From Phylloscopus collybita (Eukaryota; Chordata; Aves; Passeriformes; Phylloscopidae), in assembly GCA_027886175.1 (NCBI GenBank), contig JAJNNQ010000075.1:57225001-57289000 (forward strand): a DNA stretch of 64,000 bases, in the 5' to 3' direction. The position numbers were made by a program, and so were the translations under genes. Numbering within the stretch: position 1 is the first letter of the stretch; each line of letters begins with the position of its first letter. A model generated the notes under the pieces. The model had not been told where the DNA came from. It worked only from the letters and a program-made list of their open reading frames with translations, and did not search any database. Positions 50,398 to 62,605 of the stretch are shown here, piece by piece.

Positions 50398-50697
50398 TTC
50401 TCTTTCAGCAGAACAACCCCAGTCCATGGTTTTCATTGCTGTGAGTTCCAAAGAGAAGAGCTGCTCCACTCATCGGAATGCCTCCGAGCCCTGCATCAAG
50501 CCCTGCCAAGGCTGCCTGCAGATGAAAGGTGTACATTGAATTTAAGCTGCTGGACAGAGATAATTCCTGATGCAGGACCTAGATCTGGTGTCTACAGTAG
50601 CTTTTCTTTTCTCTATTTACTCATCATAACATACTTACCTACAAGAATGTCCTCTCCTTTCCCAGGGCAGGGTCTTTGCAACAGCACTGGAAACTAG
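50398..50697 (+). other. GC-rich open frame with splice-like borders
   Basis: This is the most GC-rich patch in its neighbourhood. One plus frame is open for 99 codons from after a stop at 50395 to TAG at 50695, without an early Met. Inside it, 50409-50528 is bordered by TGATTCTCTTTCAG and by GATGAAAG before GTGTAC, and that segment is open in two frames. One of these reads as Cys-rich (SCSTHRNASEPCIKPCQGC). Neither translation matches a family I recognise. It lies between two direct repeats. It could be an exon, a decayed gene piece, or GC-rich regulatory DNA. Confidence 0.25.
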
Positions 50698-51240
50698 GTG
50701 TAGCCTTTAGTCAGGATCAATTACAAATATTTTCTACTACAGTATTGCTACAGAAGTGAATGTCCCTAAAGGCAACCATCACAGTACTGACAAGAAAATT
50801 ATTTTGTTATTAGAACCAAGCAAGTCACACTGACATGTTAAGTAAACCATGATTTTATGTATATTCTGATGCCTGTGGCTTCACAGAAAGCAGGAGGGAT
50901 AATGTTTGCATTTAGATCCCCCCAGCATTATAGAGCATATGTCCACGCAGCTTGTCTGGTAGATACCAATGGAGTTTTGCCCTTGACAGCTCCTGTTTAT
51001 ACAGATGGTTTTAAAAATGTTACTGGAAGAGAAAACAGCCTGCACTGTAGGAAGCACCTTACAAAGGAGCCAAGACTTAACAAGGAAAATTATTTTCATC
51101 ATTTTCTCCTATTCATCTGGAAAATTTGAGGAAAATTTGGAGGTTGGCCTTAAAACTAAATTTAAACTTATTTTTGTCTGTTATATTTACATGTGTCAAG
51201 GTTTTTTTTAACATGATATTTTGAAGATCCTGTTTTAGTG

Positions 51241-51369
51241 ATTTATTAGAGATCTGGCTATTTGCCTTGTCTATATTAGTCAGGTTTGTCATTCTTCTCC
51301 AAGTGGATGGAAGGAAATAGTTTGGGTGAATCACCCTCCACATCTTTACCCTTGCCTTTGGATGGAATG
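51241..51369 (+). repeat. Diverged direct repeat, copy 2
   Basis: Second copy of the repeat at 50191-50334, offset about 1.05 kb. The two could be an old tandem duplication, or the ends of an unrecognised element whose interior is 50335-51240. Confidence 0.7.
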
Positions 51370-54300
51370 AATCAGTCTCTAGAGAAGCCTATACTGTCCT
51401 GCAGGCTGCAAGGGGAACCGAGCAAAATCAGATATAGGGAAACTGTACATAGACCAGTCCTTCATTGCAGAATCACATTGAAGTTGGAGAAAAAATTCCC
51501 ATCACTGTCAACTGCTGTAGGGCCTCCATCCTTTGTCAAGTGAACTGACAGCTGCAGGACTACTGCCACCAATACAATAATGTGCCTCTGCAAAGTACCC
51601 ATTTCTTCTAAAGGTGCGGGTGGTAGAAATTCTGGTAGCTGGTTTTCCTGATCCAGAATATGATTCATTCTCATACACTCATAAAAACAGTCCTGTCCCA
51701 GCTGTCTGCATTCATATTTGGCTAATTTCAAATCCCTACCCTCAAAACAAGCAGAGCAATATAGAAGAGCTGTCACTAACTTTTACCTTTTCATCTGCAG
51801 TGAATGAAGGTACCTGGGATGAAATCTGAGCTTTGTGAGGCTTTTAACTTTGACTTCAGCCAGACTGAGAGTGTGTCCCAGAAAAGCTCCCCATTCTGTG
51901 GGCTAAAAGCCTAAACTAAAAAAAAAATAAGTATATAATATAACATTAAAATATATGAAATAATTAATTACCCATCTTAAAATTCCTTTGACATCAGAAC
52001 ACATTCAGCTCCTCTGCAGTTCATGAAAACTGTTCATAGTGCATCTTGCCATTGCATTTGAGGTGATGATAATACAGCACTGCTATTTGCTAACAATAGT
52101 TATTCAACAGCTACAATATGGAAGCCAACTATTAGAAAACAGACAGATACATGGCCAGTGCACGAAACAGAAATTAAAGAAAGAGCTTTCAGAAATTGAT
52201 AGGACATGTCATTATCTGTGATAATGGAACTAAAAAGACTTAATATTTTTCTCATCTTTATGAATTCTAATGATAAAATTAAATGCTTAAAAAACCTTTC
52301 CAGTAAATTTGTAAACAAATGAAGCTGCTATATTTGGAAAACTTTTAAGGATTGTTTTTGTATGAATGTGATAAAGTCATGTAAACAGACTATGACATTC
52401 ATTAAATCATAGAAATCAGAAAAAAAATATGTTTAACCATAGAACAGTCAAATTCAGACCACAAACCTCTAAACAATATTCAAAGAAAGTTTTCCATATG
52501 TCAGTGATCAGCAGTGTACAAGTTTGAGGAAAACACAGTTGCTATCTAAAGTTTAATACATCTTTTTCTTCTACTTCACATATATCCTCCAAACAAATTT
52601 TTCCCCGCACAGGTTTCACAGCAACACAACACAGCAACGCAAACACCTTTAAAGCAAAGTGCAATTTTGTGCAATCTCTTCTGTGAAGTCAATCTCCACT
52701 GATTAGAATTTATTTTTGAACCATATTTCAGTCAACTTTAGATGAAATGCAATAATGACTCTGCTTTGGCAGTACTGTGATGAAAGTTTTACCAAAACAA
52801 ATGGATTTTTTTCTTTAAGTTGATTTTTAGGCACAACACCTGCAGTAACTGGAAGTAATTCACTTCTTTAGGGAAGGCTACATTTTCCCAGGGAAAATTA
52901 CATTGAAAGAGACTTAAGAGGTTGTCATGTTAAAGATAGAGGTTTGTTTATAGGGGAGGAGGCAAAGCCCTGTTCTGGTGAAAGAAGTAAAAGGGAACCA
53001 GCCATCGCTAGAGCCACACTGCATTCAATTTATGCACAGACATCTGGCCAGTAGCTGCTTCAGTGAAGGCACTGTACAGGATTGGAGTTGTATCCCTACT
53101 GACAGCGTGTTGAGAAGCTATTGGGTACATCTGAGAGCCATTTAAATGCAAATAAAATGTGAGTTTGTCAGTGACTAAAAACAATCTTCCAGGCAATGGC
53201 ATTAGTAATTAGAAACCATCTGGTACCGTGAAAGCTAACTATACTTTCAATATTTCCACAGGCCAAAAGGATGCAATTTATCTTCTACAAAAACAGAAAC
53301 ACCTATGCTATATGTTAGTTCTCCGACAATTAATATGTGAAATCAGATCCATCTTGATGTTTTTCCTCTGGGCAAGTCCTGGAAAATAAATAAATGAGAA
53401 CTCTAGAAGAGAGTGTGCCATAAACTTCACAAAGGAAATTTAAAGAGAACACACAGAGATGAATACCTGAAAAGATGAACAAGCCTGCATTGAAAACTTT
53501 GCCTCCTTTTTACCTGATAAGATTATGAAGAACATAAAGCAAAAGATGTTTGATAACTTACCTGTCAGATCTTAAAAAATTATGTTCTGTATTTTCAGTG
53601 TACAAGTGGCATGTGCAAGTGGATTCAAAATAAATTAATTAATGTAAATCCTTTCTCTTTTCTGGCCATTTTAGTCTGTCCATCAAAGCTGCGCTTCAGC
53701 ATCTTTGTTTTAAAGCTAATACACCCTAAAGAATGTATGGGCAGGTTATTCTCTATTAAAAATAAATCAATTTTAGATTTAAATTGTAATTGCAGTAATT
53801 ATCTTTTTCAACACCATATTTGCATGACAATTCACAATTGTCAACTTCACTTGGTAGCTTGCATGAGTTGAAAACAATACAGAAATTCAGCTTCAAAGTT
53901 TATTAGTGATAACCAGTTATTAAGGGTATGGAAGAAAGCAAAAATTAAGATATTTCATTTTGAGAATTTCAATAACTAGAGAAAAAACAGGAGAGGCCTA
54001 CTGAAAGCACCAAAAATCTGCAGTTTTTATACACAATGGAACTGTTGAAACATCCTGGTGTGCGGCTATCAAAGTAGAGGTGGTGGTTGATCCACTGTAG
54101 TTCTGATCTGAATAATGCAGGTTTCAAAGCTGAACAATCAACATGTGCAGATTATCTCAGAGCCTGTGTTTCTCAGACACAGCTGTGCTTCTCAGACTAT
54201 AGTCTACAAAAACTGAAGCTATGCCTAAACCTTATTCTTACATGTGCCAGTCATATCTCTATTAGCTGTTCTTATAATTCATGGAATATTTTCTTTCAAA

Positions 54301-57300
54301 AATTTCTCTCAGAAATAAGATATGCCAGAAAGACTGAAACTGAGCCATTAAAACAGTGAATAGCAAAGGTATTGACTGTGTGTGAGGAGGGGGTTTGAGT
54401 GTCTCTGTGTCTGTATGTCTATCTGTGTGTATCACATTTCCACATCTCAGTTCAGGAGAAGTATTTTTCCCTTGTGTAGGTGAATACGGCAATTGAGACT
54501 TCCTTTCAAGTTCTCAAGACATGGGATTTCCAACACACTACTTGTACTTTGAAACATGTCAGCTCTGAGCAATGAAACTGATTTCCAAGGACAAATCAAT
54601 TTGAGACTCTCAACTGTGAATCAAAATAATTTTTATGTTTCTGGGTATAATTGTCAAGTTAAGAGGTCATAAAAAGCCTTTCCTTCTAATATGTACTGCT
54701 TCTATAGAAAATCAAAATTATCTCTCTCTAGTATTTACAAAAGGTGTCACCTTTTATATTGTTTTGTAACCTTACTTCAGTCATTACATAATGCATAAAA
54801 AAATCAAAGCCATTTGCCAACAATGCTTTGTTCAATATCCCTGTATGTAATACCTACTTAAGTCACTAATTTTCATATCAGAATCAATTTTTTCTCTTTT
54901 TGTACATGGAAGCAATTCTTTTCCTATGTGCTTTTGACTTTCTATAGTAAATAAACCATAATCAATGAGACAAATCTATATAAATATTCAGTTCCCTACA
55001 ATTTTCAGATCATTTTCTTTGCTGCCTCGTCCATCAGCATGGTTTTCTAGTGTTCAGGCATTTCACCTTTATTCTCAGCTAATGCATACACATTTTTGAG
55101 AAGAGAAAATAGCAATAAGGTATTCCAGATATATTTCAAACAGTGATAATTTAATAGATCATTACAGAGCTAACATCACTTCAAAGATTCCTAAAAGTGC
55201 ATCTCTTAGGTGGTCTGTAGATAATACAAGTTCCTAGAGATAACACATATTTTTTCTGCAGAACACTGAACCAGGACTATATGCAATTTGCCATACCACA
55301 GTGACATACTTGAATGAATTCTTGCATTTCATGTTTCTGTGTTCTTTAAAAAAACTCAAAGCCAAACCAGAAGTAAAGGAAAAAAGGGGATTTATCTTAA
55401 GTAGACAATGGAAAAGGAAGTTTAGTGACAGCCCTGTATTTTGGTCACTTTGAATTAACACACTCTGTAAAACACCGGCAGATTCTTTTCAAGACAAAGA
55501 TGTAACTTAGCATCCATAAAGTCTTTATTTCATAACATCACTCACTCAGAGAACTCATCCTCCAAATCTCCATTCATACTTTTCTCATGACTTTTCTTGC
55601 CAAAGCTTGCCAAAAATTGAGAGGTTTACAGTTTGTGCACTTCACATTTTGTTAGCTTATTTTTACTGAATTAAAATACATTAAAATAAATGACAAAAAT
55701 AACTTACAGAGCTTAAAGAAAAACAATTGCAAAATATTTTGGCAGTGTTATCATAGAATTTTTTCAAGAGTATAAAGAGGCATATTATAAACATTCTCTA
55801 GCAAGTTAACAAAACATTAATTACAGAGGGCAATTTATTAACAGTTTTAATCAGTGTTATTGCTGAAGTCTAAGAACTAGCAATAAGAAAATAATGAAGT
55901 GACTATATAAAAGATCAAGTTTAGCATTTATTAAGAAATAACATAAGAATAAATTTCAAAAACAAACCCAAAGTCAGCCTCAAGACTGTATCTATAATTT
56001 ACATTTCGAGATTTACAGTTTAATTGCATTATAATCTACAGTCATATCAATCTGACTTATAGAATATAACTGTGGAAAATGTAATGCTGAAAGTTTCCAG
56101 TGTTCAAATAGATTTTTTTGACCTATATAGCATTTTAATCTGCAAAAATGGGGTCAAATAGGATCACATCAATCAAGGGAGATATGAACCATGACCAGAG
56201 TCACCTAGTAAGACATAGAACTTTTTATAGAAAACAAATTTTATGGTGAAATAATGATTAATTACAATGCATGCTTTGATCAAAAAGTTTTCCCAAAACC
56301 AGAAGGACTAATGCATTTAATTTCTAATGGGAAAATAAATATGGATTAAATATAAAAGCAAGAATTCTTGAGGAGTTTCACTGTATAATTATATCTCCCA
56401 AAGAGATTTTTCAAGCCAGTCCATTTCCATTTAAGTTCTCTTCCAGTCAACTAGAAAACTCTACTTTTATGGAATTGCTGTAAAAGATGTAATTACTTCA
56501 GAAGCACCAACAATCTGTCCCATATTATTTATTTATTAATTTTGACAAAAAAAAAAAAATCCTAACTAAACATTACAAACAACTTTTACAAAGGTACCAC
56601 ATAAAACAAAAATTTTCTTTCTCTCTATACATGTCATTATGCCAAGGAAATGAGGAACAAAATGCTCTGTTAAAAAATGTGAATTTTTGACAGAATTTTC
56701 TACAAGTACAAGGCAGTAATCACTTCAGGCAGTTGGCAAGAAATAGAAAATAAAAGCACCTTCACATAGGAGGAAAGGGAAGAGAATGTATCAAGGGTGT
56801 CTGAATTTAAGATGTCCCTGAACACCTGGCAAAAATCTTTTAAAATCTTTCTTCCCTTTTCAAATCACTTGCTTTGAAGTTGTGAAAATTACAATTGGCA
56901 GTGTCTTCGTCCTCTCTACTTTTACAATAAGGATTTTTGGAAGTCCAAAGGCTGTATCAACCACTTCACTGTTGAACCTCTAGATTTTGGTTGGTTCTGA
57001 TTGCAAAGTTTCAACCATCTCAGTTTGTATCCTGAGGATGGAGGAGAAAGCAAATTATGTGCTCAGATTTTTATGTATTTTTTAGTTGTCATATTGGTTT
57101 CTTTCACAATGATTATAGAGATAGAGGCAATTTTGAGACATAATTCATCAGATCAATATTGATTAGATCATGACAGGATTTCTGCCATGAAAGTGTTATC
57201 TTTAGAGGAAATTTTGAGCATCTCAGACATAGAGAAAGTCCTGCAGATGTCCAAGTCAGATACCATGTAACCGATCAAGACCATGAAGCCAAAAGCACTG

Positions 57301-57356
57301 AAGCCTGTATTGTCAGGAATTTAAGATTTCAGACACTTATGGGACTTGATTAGAAC
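51370..57356. other. Long unique AT-rich block
   Basis: No transposon recognised. A 104-codon minus-strand frame at 51462-51776 has a hydrophobic stretch (HIIVLVAVVLQLSVHL) but no recognised family. A candidate regulatory patch lies at 52990-53230. The remainder holds nothing I can identify. Confidence 0.5.
52990..53230. promoter_or_regulatory. Candidate conserved non-coding element
   Basis: Balanced-composition, repeat-free patch with an exact POU octamer, ATGCAAAT, at 53146-53153 inside an AT-rich string, and a TTAGTAATTAG homeodomain-like core near 53202-53212. The minus-strand frame of 64 codons here is unsupported. Function is inferred from motifs only. Confidence 0.25.
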
Positions 57357-57418
57357 TTCTTATTTGGAAAGTACACAGGTTCAAGAGTTCTTATTTGGAA
57401 AGTACACAGGTTCAAGAG
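57357..57418. repeat. 31-base exact tandem duplication
   Basis: Two identical 31-base units beginning TTCTTATTTGGAAAG lie back to back with no mismatch, which points to a recent slippage or duplication event. Confidence 0.95.
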
Positions 57419-57604
57419 TTAAGGGAGCTTTAATTTCTTTTTTCTAAAAAAAACCACAGCAACAACTACTAAACAGAAACTTTGCATATCCCTTGTATTT
57501 GTTATTTTTAAATCAATCCTTTAGTTGCCTTCAATTTTGTACCATATTGACGTCTTTATAAACATTTCAAAATTATCATTCATCATAGACAAATTGATTA
57601 TTTA

Positions 57605-57650
57605 TAACTGTCATTACAGTAAGCAAGTGATTTTTAACTGTCATTACAGT
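57605..57650. repeat. 16-base direct repeat, period 30
   Basis: TAACTGTCATTACAGT occurs exactly at 57605-57620 and 57635-57650, separated by 14 bases. Confidence 0.9.
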
Positions 57651-58066
57651 TTTTGTCACAGAGGTCTCTGTTTACATCATTACTTTTTACTTCTGAACAT
57701 CAAGAATTCACACATTAGAGTTCTGGGAGTCTCAAACTTAAATAATCCCCTTTCCCTTGGAAACTAAGAAATACTCAGAAATATATCAGCTTTGTTTCTC
57801 ATAATTTAAAAATTTACTTTATAAACATAAATCCCTACTTTCTAGACCAAGTATTCTGAATGTGACCAGGAATGCCTAGACTTTCAAGGATTTTCTTTGC
57901 TTTTAAGATACACTGAGTGCTCCCCATGAGCAGTGAGTCACATACACAGCCATACTCATGGGTCAAGTATGAGTATTATTGTCTTCGGTATCTTCTAAGA
58001 TCTCAGGAAAGGATGCCTCTTGTTTATAGAAGATTTTGCTAGGAGTTTATTCATTTTAGGTAGTAA

Positions 58067-58140
58067 AGGCCTGATCCAAACCCCGATGAAGTCAATGGAA
58101 AAAGTCTCCCATTGACTACAATGGGCTCTGGATCATGCCC
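58067..58140. repeat. Palindromic MITE-like element, copy 1
   Basis: Two 27-base arms (58072-58098 and 58109-58135) pair at 22 of 27 positions around a 10-base loop, with the core GTCAATGG ... CCATTGAC. The GGCCTGATCC start and the CATTGACT core are the words I associate with an old amniote palindromic MITE (a short non-autonomous DNA transposon). It cannot code for a transposase. Confidence 0.65.
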
Positions 58141-58268
58141 TAAGTCCATTCTCTTCACTAATCCAGGATTAATAATAGGATGTCTTTCCAGTAGCCTGGA
58201 GTACCTAAGATCCTGGCGAATTCAGCTGAACAAGTTCACTTTAGATTGTCATTTCTTTTGAAATTTGA

Positions 58269-58319
58269 AATATGAAGTCAAGGTAAATATGAAGTCAAGG
58301 TAAGTATGAAGTCAAGGTC
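58269..58319. repeat. 17-base tandem repeat, three units
   Basis: Three units of AATATGAAGTCAAGGTA; the first two are identical and the third differs at its first and last parts. Confidence 0.92.
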
Positions 58320-61300
58320 TTTTTCAGTGACAAGGAAACTTTAAATGGGGGCATTTTCAGTTCGTGGTTATAGTCAATCCCACCTGTTCAGTGAAAATCC
58401 TTGGGCTTCCTAATGAGGAAACAGCAAGAGCAAATGGAGCCAAAGAAATTAATGTTGTTCAAGGCACACTTCAGAAACACAGTGTAGATTCTGCTTTGAC
58501 CAATGGATAGATGCATGTTGATACTTTTGGAGAGATCAGTGTAGAGCCTGACTACAAAGGACAAATTAAAAGATTATAGCACACTGAAATATATAAGGTT
58601 TTTTGCTGTACTTTTTAAATTAACAGTTAAGGAGAGAGATTACATTTTTCAAAGCTTTTTCTCAGCTTGCACAACAAAGCAAACCATCAGTTCATAAATA
58701 AGCAAAGTGACAGAAAGACATTACAAATAGCAATAATACCATTAAGTTCTCTGAACTTGCAGATGTGAATTGTGAACATTACACTAGTATGAGCTTTGAC
58801 AGACAGACAGTAAATGGATAAACAAGAATAGTGTTATTAAATCAGATATAAAATATATCTGTATTAGTATCAGTTTTATATAAAATAAAAATCTGAAACA
58901 AACACATTTTGTATATTACTGTTTAAAAATTGCAGTTCTGATAAAGTAATAGACAGATCAGCCATTCCAAAAGATCACTAGTCACACTTCATTACCTTGC
59001 TGTTAGCATTATTTATTATTTAACATTGATTATTCTTATTGACAAGAATGGCTCAAAAGTTGAAACATGTTTTTTAACCCAGTTACTAATTTTTTCCACT
59101 AAAAAATATCATCCAAGTAGCAATGTATGATAGCCTTATGATAAGGATATTTCTAAAGTCACGTTGCTGGACTTAAAAAAAAATGGAAATTTGTCATAAT
59201 TTCAATAGTATTTGCTCTTGAAATATTAGCACATTCATTGATCTATAAATGTTTGCAAACATGCCACCGTCCTCCCACTAAGGCAGTGAAACACATAAAA
59301 GTTTTGTGCTTTCAGTTTTACTTCTTTTTTTTTTCAGAGACAGTTCTGCAATACTGTTTGACCACTCACATTTACTTTTAAGCAATTTAAAATCCTGCTG
59401 ACCACTCTTATTAATTTTAAAGGAAGGAGATCTTAAGTCTTCATAATGAAACATAACAGTTTCCCAGACGAGTAAGTTTATTTTGCATATACATAAATAA
59501 GAAGTTGCTCATCCAAGGACTCTCCCAAAATACAGAAAAACCTTATGTTTGGATCCATGGTACGAATCATCATGGACTCATAAAATTCTCTCCAAAGTTT
59601 ATTATAATAAAATAATGTAGTTTGTATTTCTTTCTTTGTCTTGATGAATTAAAAAAAAAAAAAAGTCACCTGATTACTTTGCTGTAAAATAAACATGTAA
59701 TTTTTCAAATCTTGCCAAAGAAGATTTCAAATCTGTCAAAGGAAAATTTGCTTGCAATACAAGATAACTTTGATGACATCTGAAACTCACACAGTCATGA
59801 CCAACATTAAGGAACACCTGATTTGAGTCTTACATGTATTCCTTTTTCTCCTCCATCTAAAAATTCTGGCCAGATACACTACCTTAGAACATAGTATTTA
59901 GTAACACAAAAGCTACCCCAATTGTAACTCAGTTGAACAAATCCAAGGACTGTTTTCAGTTTAACTCATTATCGTTTTTCCATCTCTTCATTCTTGTTGA
60001 AATTCATTTTATTCAACATTGCTTCATTCAAGTCATGATCTGAAAGAAAAAATGAAAGCAACCTACCACCTGGATCAGATGAAAAAAAGGAGAAAATCAA
60101 TGCAGTTTAATTGTTGTTGTCTGGAGCTAATATAGAAAAAATAGTTTCCCATCTATTTGTTTAAGTAAAAGGCACTAATTTGCTTCCGTGTGGTTTTCAA
60201 TTTATCCATTTATCACTTTCAGATGAAAGGTATGGCTACAATCAGCAAGATCAATAGACATGAAAGCTCTTCAAGCAGGGTTTAGCCACTGCTTCCTTGA
60301 CACATAACTTGGCTACTAAAATTAGTCTGTGCCATTGGATTATTAATAATATCTTGATCTATGGTTTCCATTTGATTTAACTAAACAAATATTACATTCC
60401 TGTCCCTAGAGTCTTACAGTGACATTGGCAAGATTGCAAACCCTGGAAGATGTCCAGGAGGTACAGTGTATAGAAAAGGCTGTACATTGATTTTCAGACA
60501 AAACAAAAAATATTAGTCAGGATGAAATGCTTTACTGGAGAGGTCTTCACAGCAAAAGGCTGAATTGAGAAAAAATTCTTTCTTGTCCTTACTACATTTA
60601 GAGCAAGGAACTTAAAATATGCAGCAAAACACTCAAGAACCCTCATCAGGGGGAAAAGTTAATGACATGATAACATTCAATATGTTCTTTAAACTAGTGT
60701 TAAAGTCAACAATTAGACAAAGTTATTCAGACATGATACTGTTTTCAGCAGATTTAAGTCTTTCAATGTACATGAGACACACATTTCAGATCAGTCTGTA
60801 ACATTCCTTAGAGACCTAGATAAATCAATAAACAAGGCCATAATGAATTTACAAGACAGTTTTGTCATTAGGAAACCTTGTAAGTAGCCAATTGTTTAAT
60901 TCTTACAAAGACTGGGAATTGCTTTCATGCATCTAACACCCTACACCCTGTAATTTAGGTTTTAAAATAAAAAAGAAGACCTAATTACACAATTAGAAAT
61001 AATCTTTTACCTACTTGGCACATCAATAGATTGTGTGTGATTTTACTTTCCCCTCTTCTATCCCCCTGCTGTTATTAAATCCAAGTAAAATTTAAATTTT
61101 CCTTAACTTCAGATATTCTTGAAAGGCCTTCAATTACCACCTCTCATACACCAACATGCTGTGTGTACTTGCACAGAAAAGCAATAGCTAGCATATTTTT
61201 GGCCTTGCACATAAGGCCCAAAACAATAACTGTAGTGCAAAACCTTTGCTTGGACCAAAATTAAGAATTTCAAACATTTGCCTGAATGATTCTTTGTGCA

Positions 61301-61391
61301 AGAATTAGCCAGGCAGTGCTACTGGTACATACACTGCCTCCCAACAAGTACACAGTCATCAGAAGAGATGTGAAGGAAGATCAAGCCAGAG
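58320..61391. other. Unique AT-rich non-coding DNA
   Basis: No gene or transposon recognised. A very strong acceptor-like T-run plus CAG ends at 59336, but the sequence after it is closed in all frames. Confidence 0.5.
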
Positions 61392-61800
61392 TCACACAGA
61401 ATCATAAATACTGTAAGAGATTTTCAAGACCATCTAGTCCAGCCTCAGCCTTGCACCACCATAATCACTCCTAAGCCACATCCCTGGGTGACAAACCTGG
61501 GCTCCTCTTGAACTCTGCCAGAGAGGGTGACTCCACAAACCCCCAGGCAACATAGTTCAATGATTAACATAACTGTGATAAACATTTTTCTAACATCTAA
61601 TTTGAACCTTCCCTGGTACATCTTAAGGTCATTTCTTCACATTCTTTTGACTAAAATATGACAGAAGTGATCAACTCCTACCTCACTACAACCTCCTTTC
61701 AGGTAGTTTTAGAGAGCAACAAGGTTCCTCCTCCCTCTCTTCATTCCCTTTCTCTTTCTCCTTCTCTCCAACTTTGAAAGAGCTTCTTTCTTTGTATCAG
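61392..61800 (-). mobile_element. CR1 LINE 3' fragment
   Basis: Antisense CR1 from its 3' end: CACAGAATCATAAATACTG, ACCATCTAGTCCAGCCTCAG, CTCTTGAACTCTGCCAGAG, then CTCACTACAACCTCCTTTCA and TAGAGAGCAACAAGGTTCC. The right border fades into CT-rich sequence and is approximate. The copy is non-coding. Confidence 0.92.
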
Positions 61801-61879
61801 AGTATACCAACATTCAAGAATGTTATAGAGGTGTTGCTTTGGCCATGTCTCCTGCTTCAAGACCTGATCTGAATCTTAA

Positions 61880-62125
61880 GTCCCTGATACCACATTCCTT
61901 TCACCAGTATTGTCAGGCATAGCAACCAATGACAAATTGGATCAAAAAGCCTTATTTTCAGGTGTCCCTGATGCAAGCACTGATCTGACAGATTTAAAAG
62001 GAATTAATGGATATAAATATAACGAGGCTTCAGAAAATAATCCAACTATCAGTAATAATAATCTTGTTTTCACAATGGACATTTTGTTAAATATAAAGGA
62101 GGTTTATTTTTTCTGGAGAGCCTAG
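61880..62125 (+). other. Unrecognised 81-codon open frame
   Basis: A plus-strand frame is open from after a TAA at 61877 to TAG at 62123. An acceptor-like CATTCCTTTCACCAG ends at 61907. The first part is Asp/Asn/Thr-rich and hydrophilic (for example ALFSGVPDASTDLTDLKGIN), which is coding-like for this AT-rich region. The end is hydrophobic. There is no clear donor and no initiating Met, and it sits next to a CR1. Exon, remnant and chance are all possible. Confidence 0.18.
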
Positions 62126-62539
62126 TGAACTAGGATTCTTAATAATCAAATACATTCTTTTCCTTTTCTTTTTTAAATTAAAAGATGAGAGAGAGAGAGT
62201 GTATGTTTACTCTCATACCCCTTATTCATCATCTCATTTCCCAATTCATCCTGAAGCAAGCACATTTGGTAGATTAGGCCTCCACTAGATAAAAATAATG
62301 TTCATGCTTTTTCTCTCTTTAGAAGTGATCAAAATTAAAGCATATTCTGAAAAGTTTTAAAATAAAACAGCCTCCATTTACCCACACACAAAGGAACCCT
62401 TAATTAAAACTTATGGAAGGACAGAAGAAAAAGCAATAACACAATATCAAAGAAAATGTGGACAAGAAGGAAGTATTCACCCTGAGATATGTAATATTTT
62501 AATTGGCTGTCTGGAAGAAATAAGAAACTGCATATTATG

Positions 62540-62605
62540 AGCCTGATTCTAACCTTAATAAAGTCAGTGGCAAAAAGCCCAGTGAGATCAATGGGGCCAA
62601 GAAGC
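62540..62605. repeat. Palindromic MITE-like element, copy 2
   Basis: Its first 30 bases match the first 30 of copy 1 (from 58069) at 23 positions, starting GCCTGAT and reaching GTCAGTGG. After AAAAAG comes CCCAGTGA and then CAATGGGG, corresponding to the other arm. It is more decayed than copy 1, and the inverted pairing is weaker. Confidence 0.55.

Noticed and set aside
59337..59470. Segment after a very strong T-rich acceptor and before GTAAGTTT
   Set aside because: All three frames contain stops, so it is not a coding exon; a non-coding exon is possible but unsupported.
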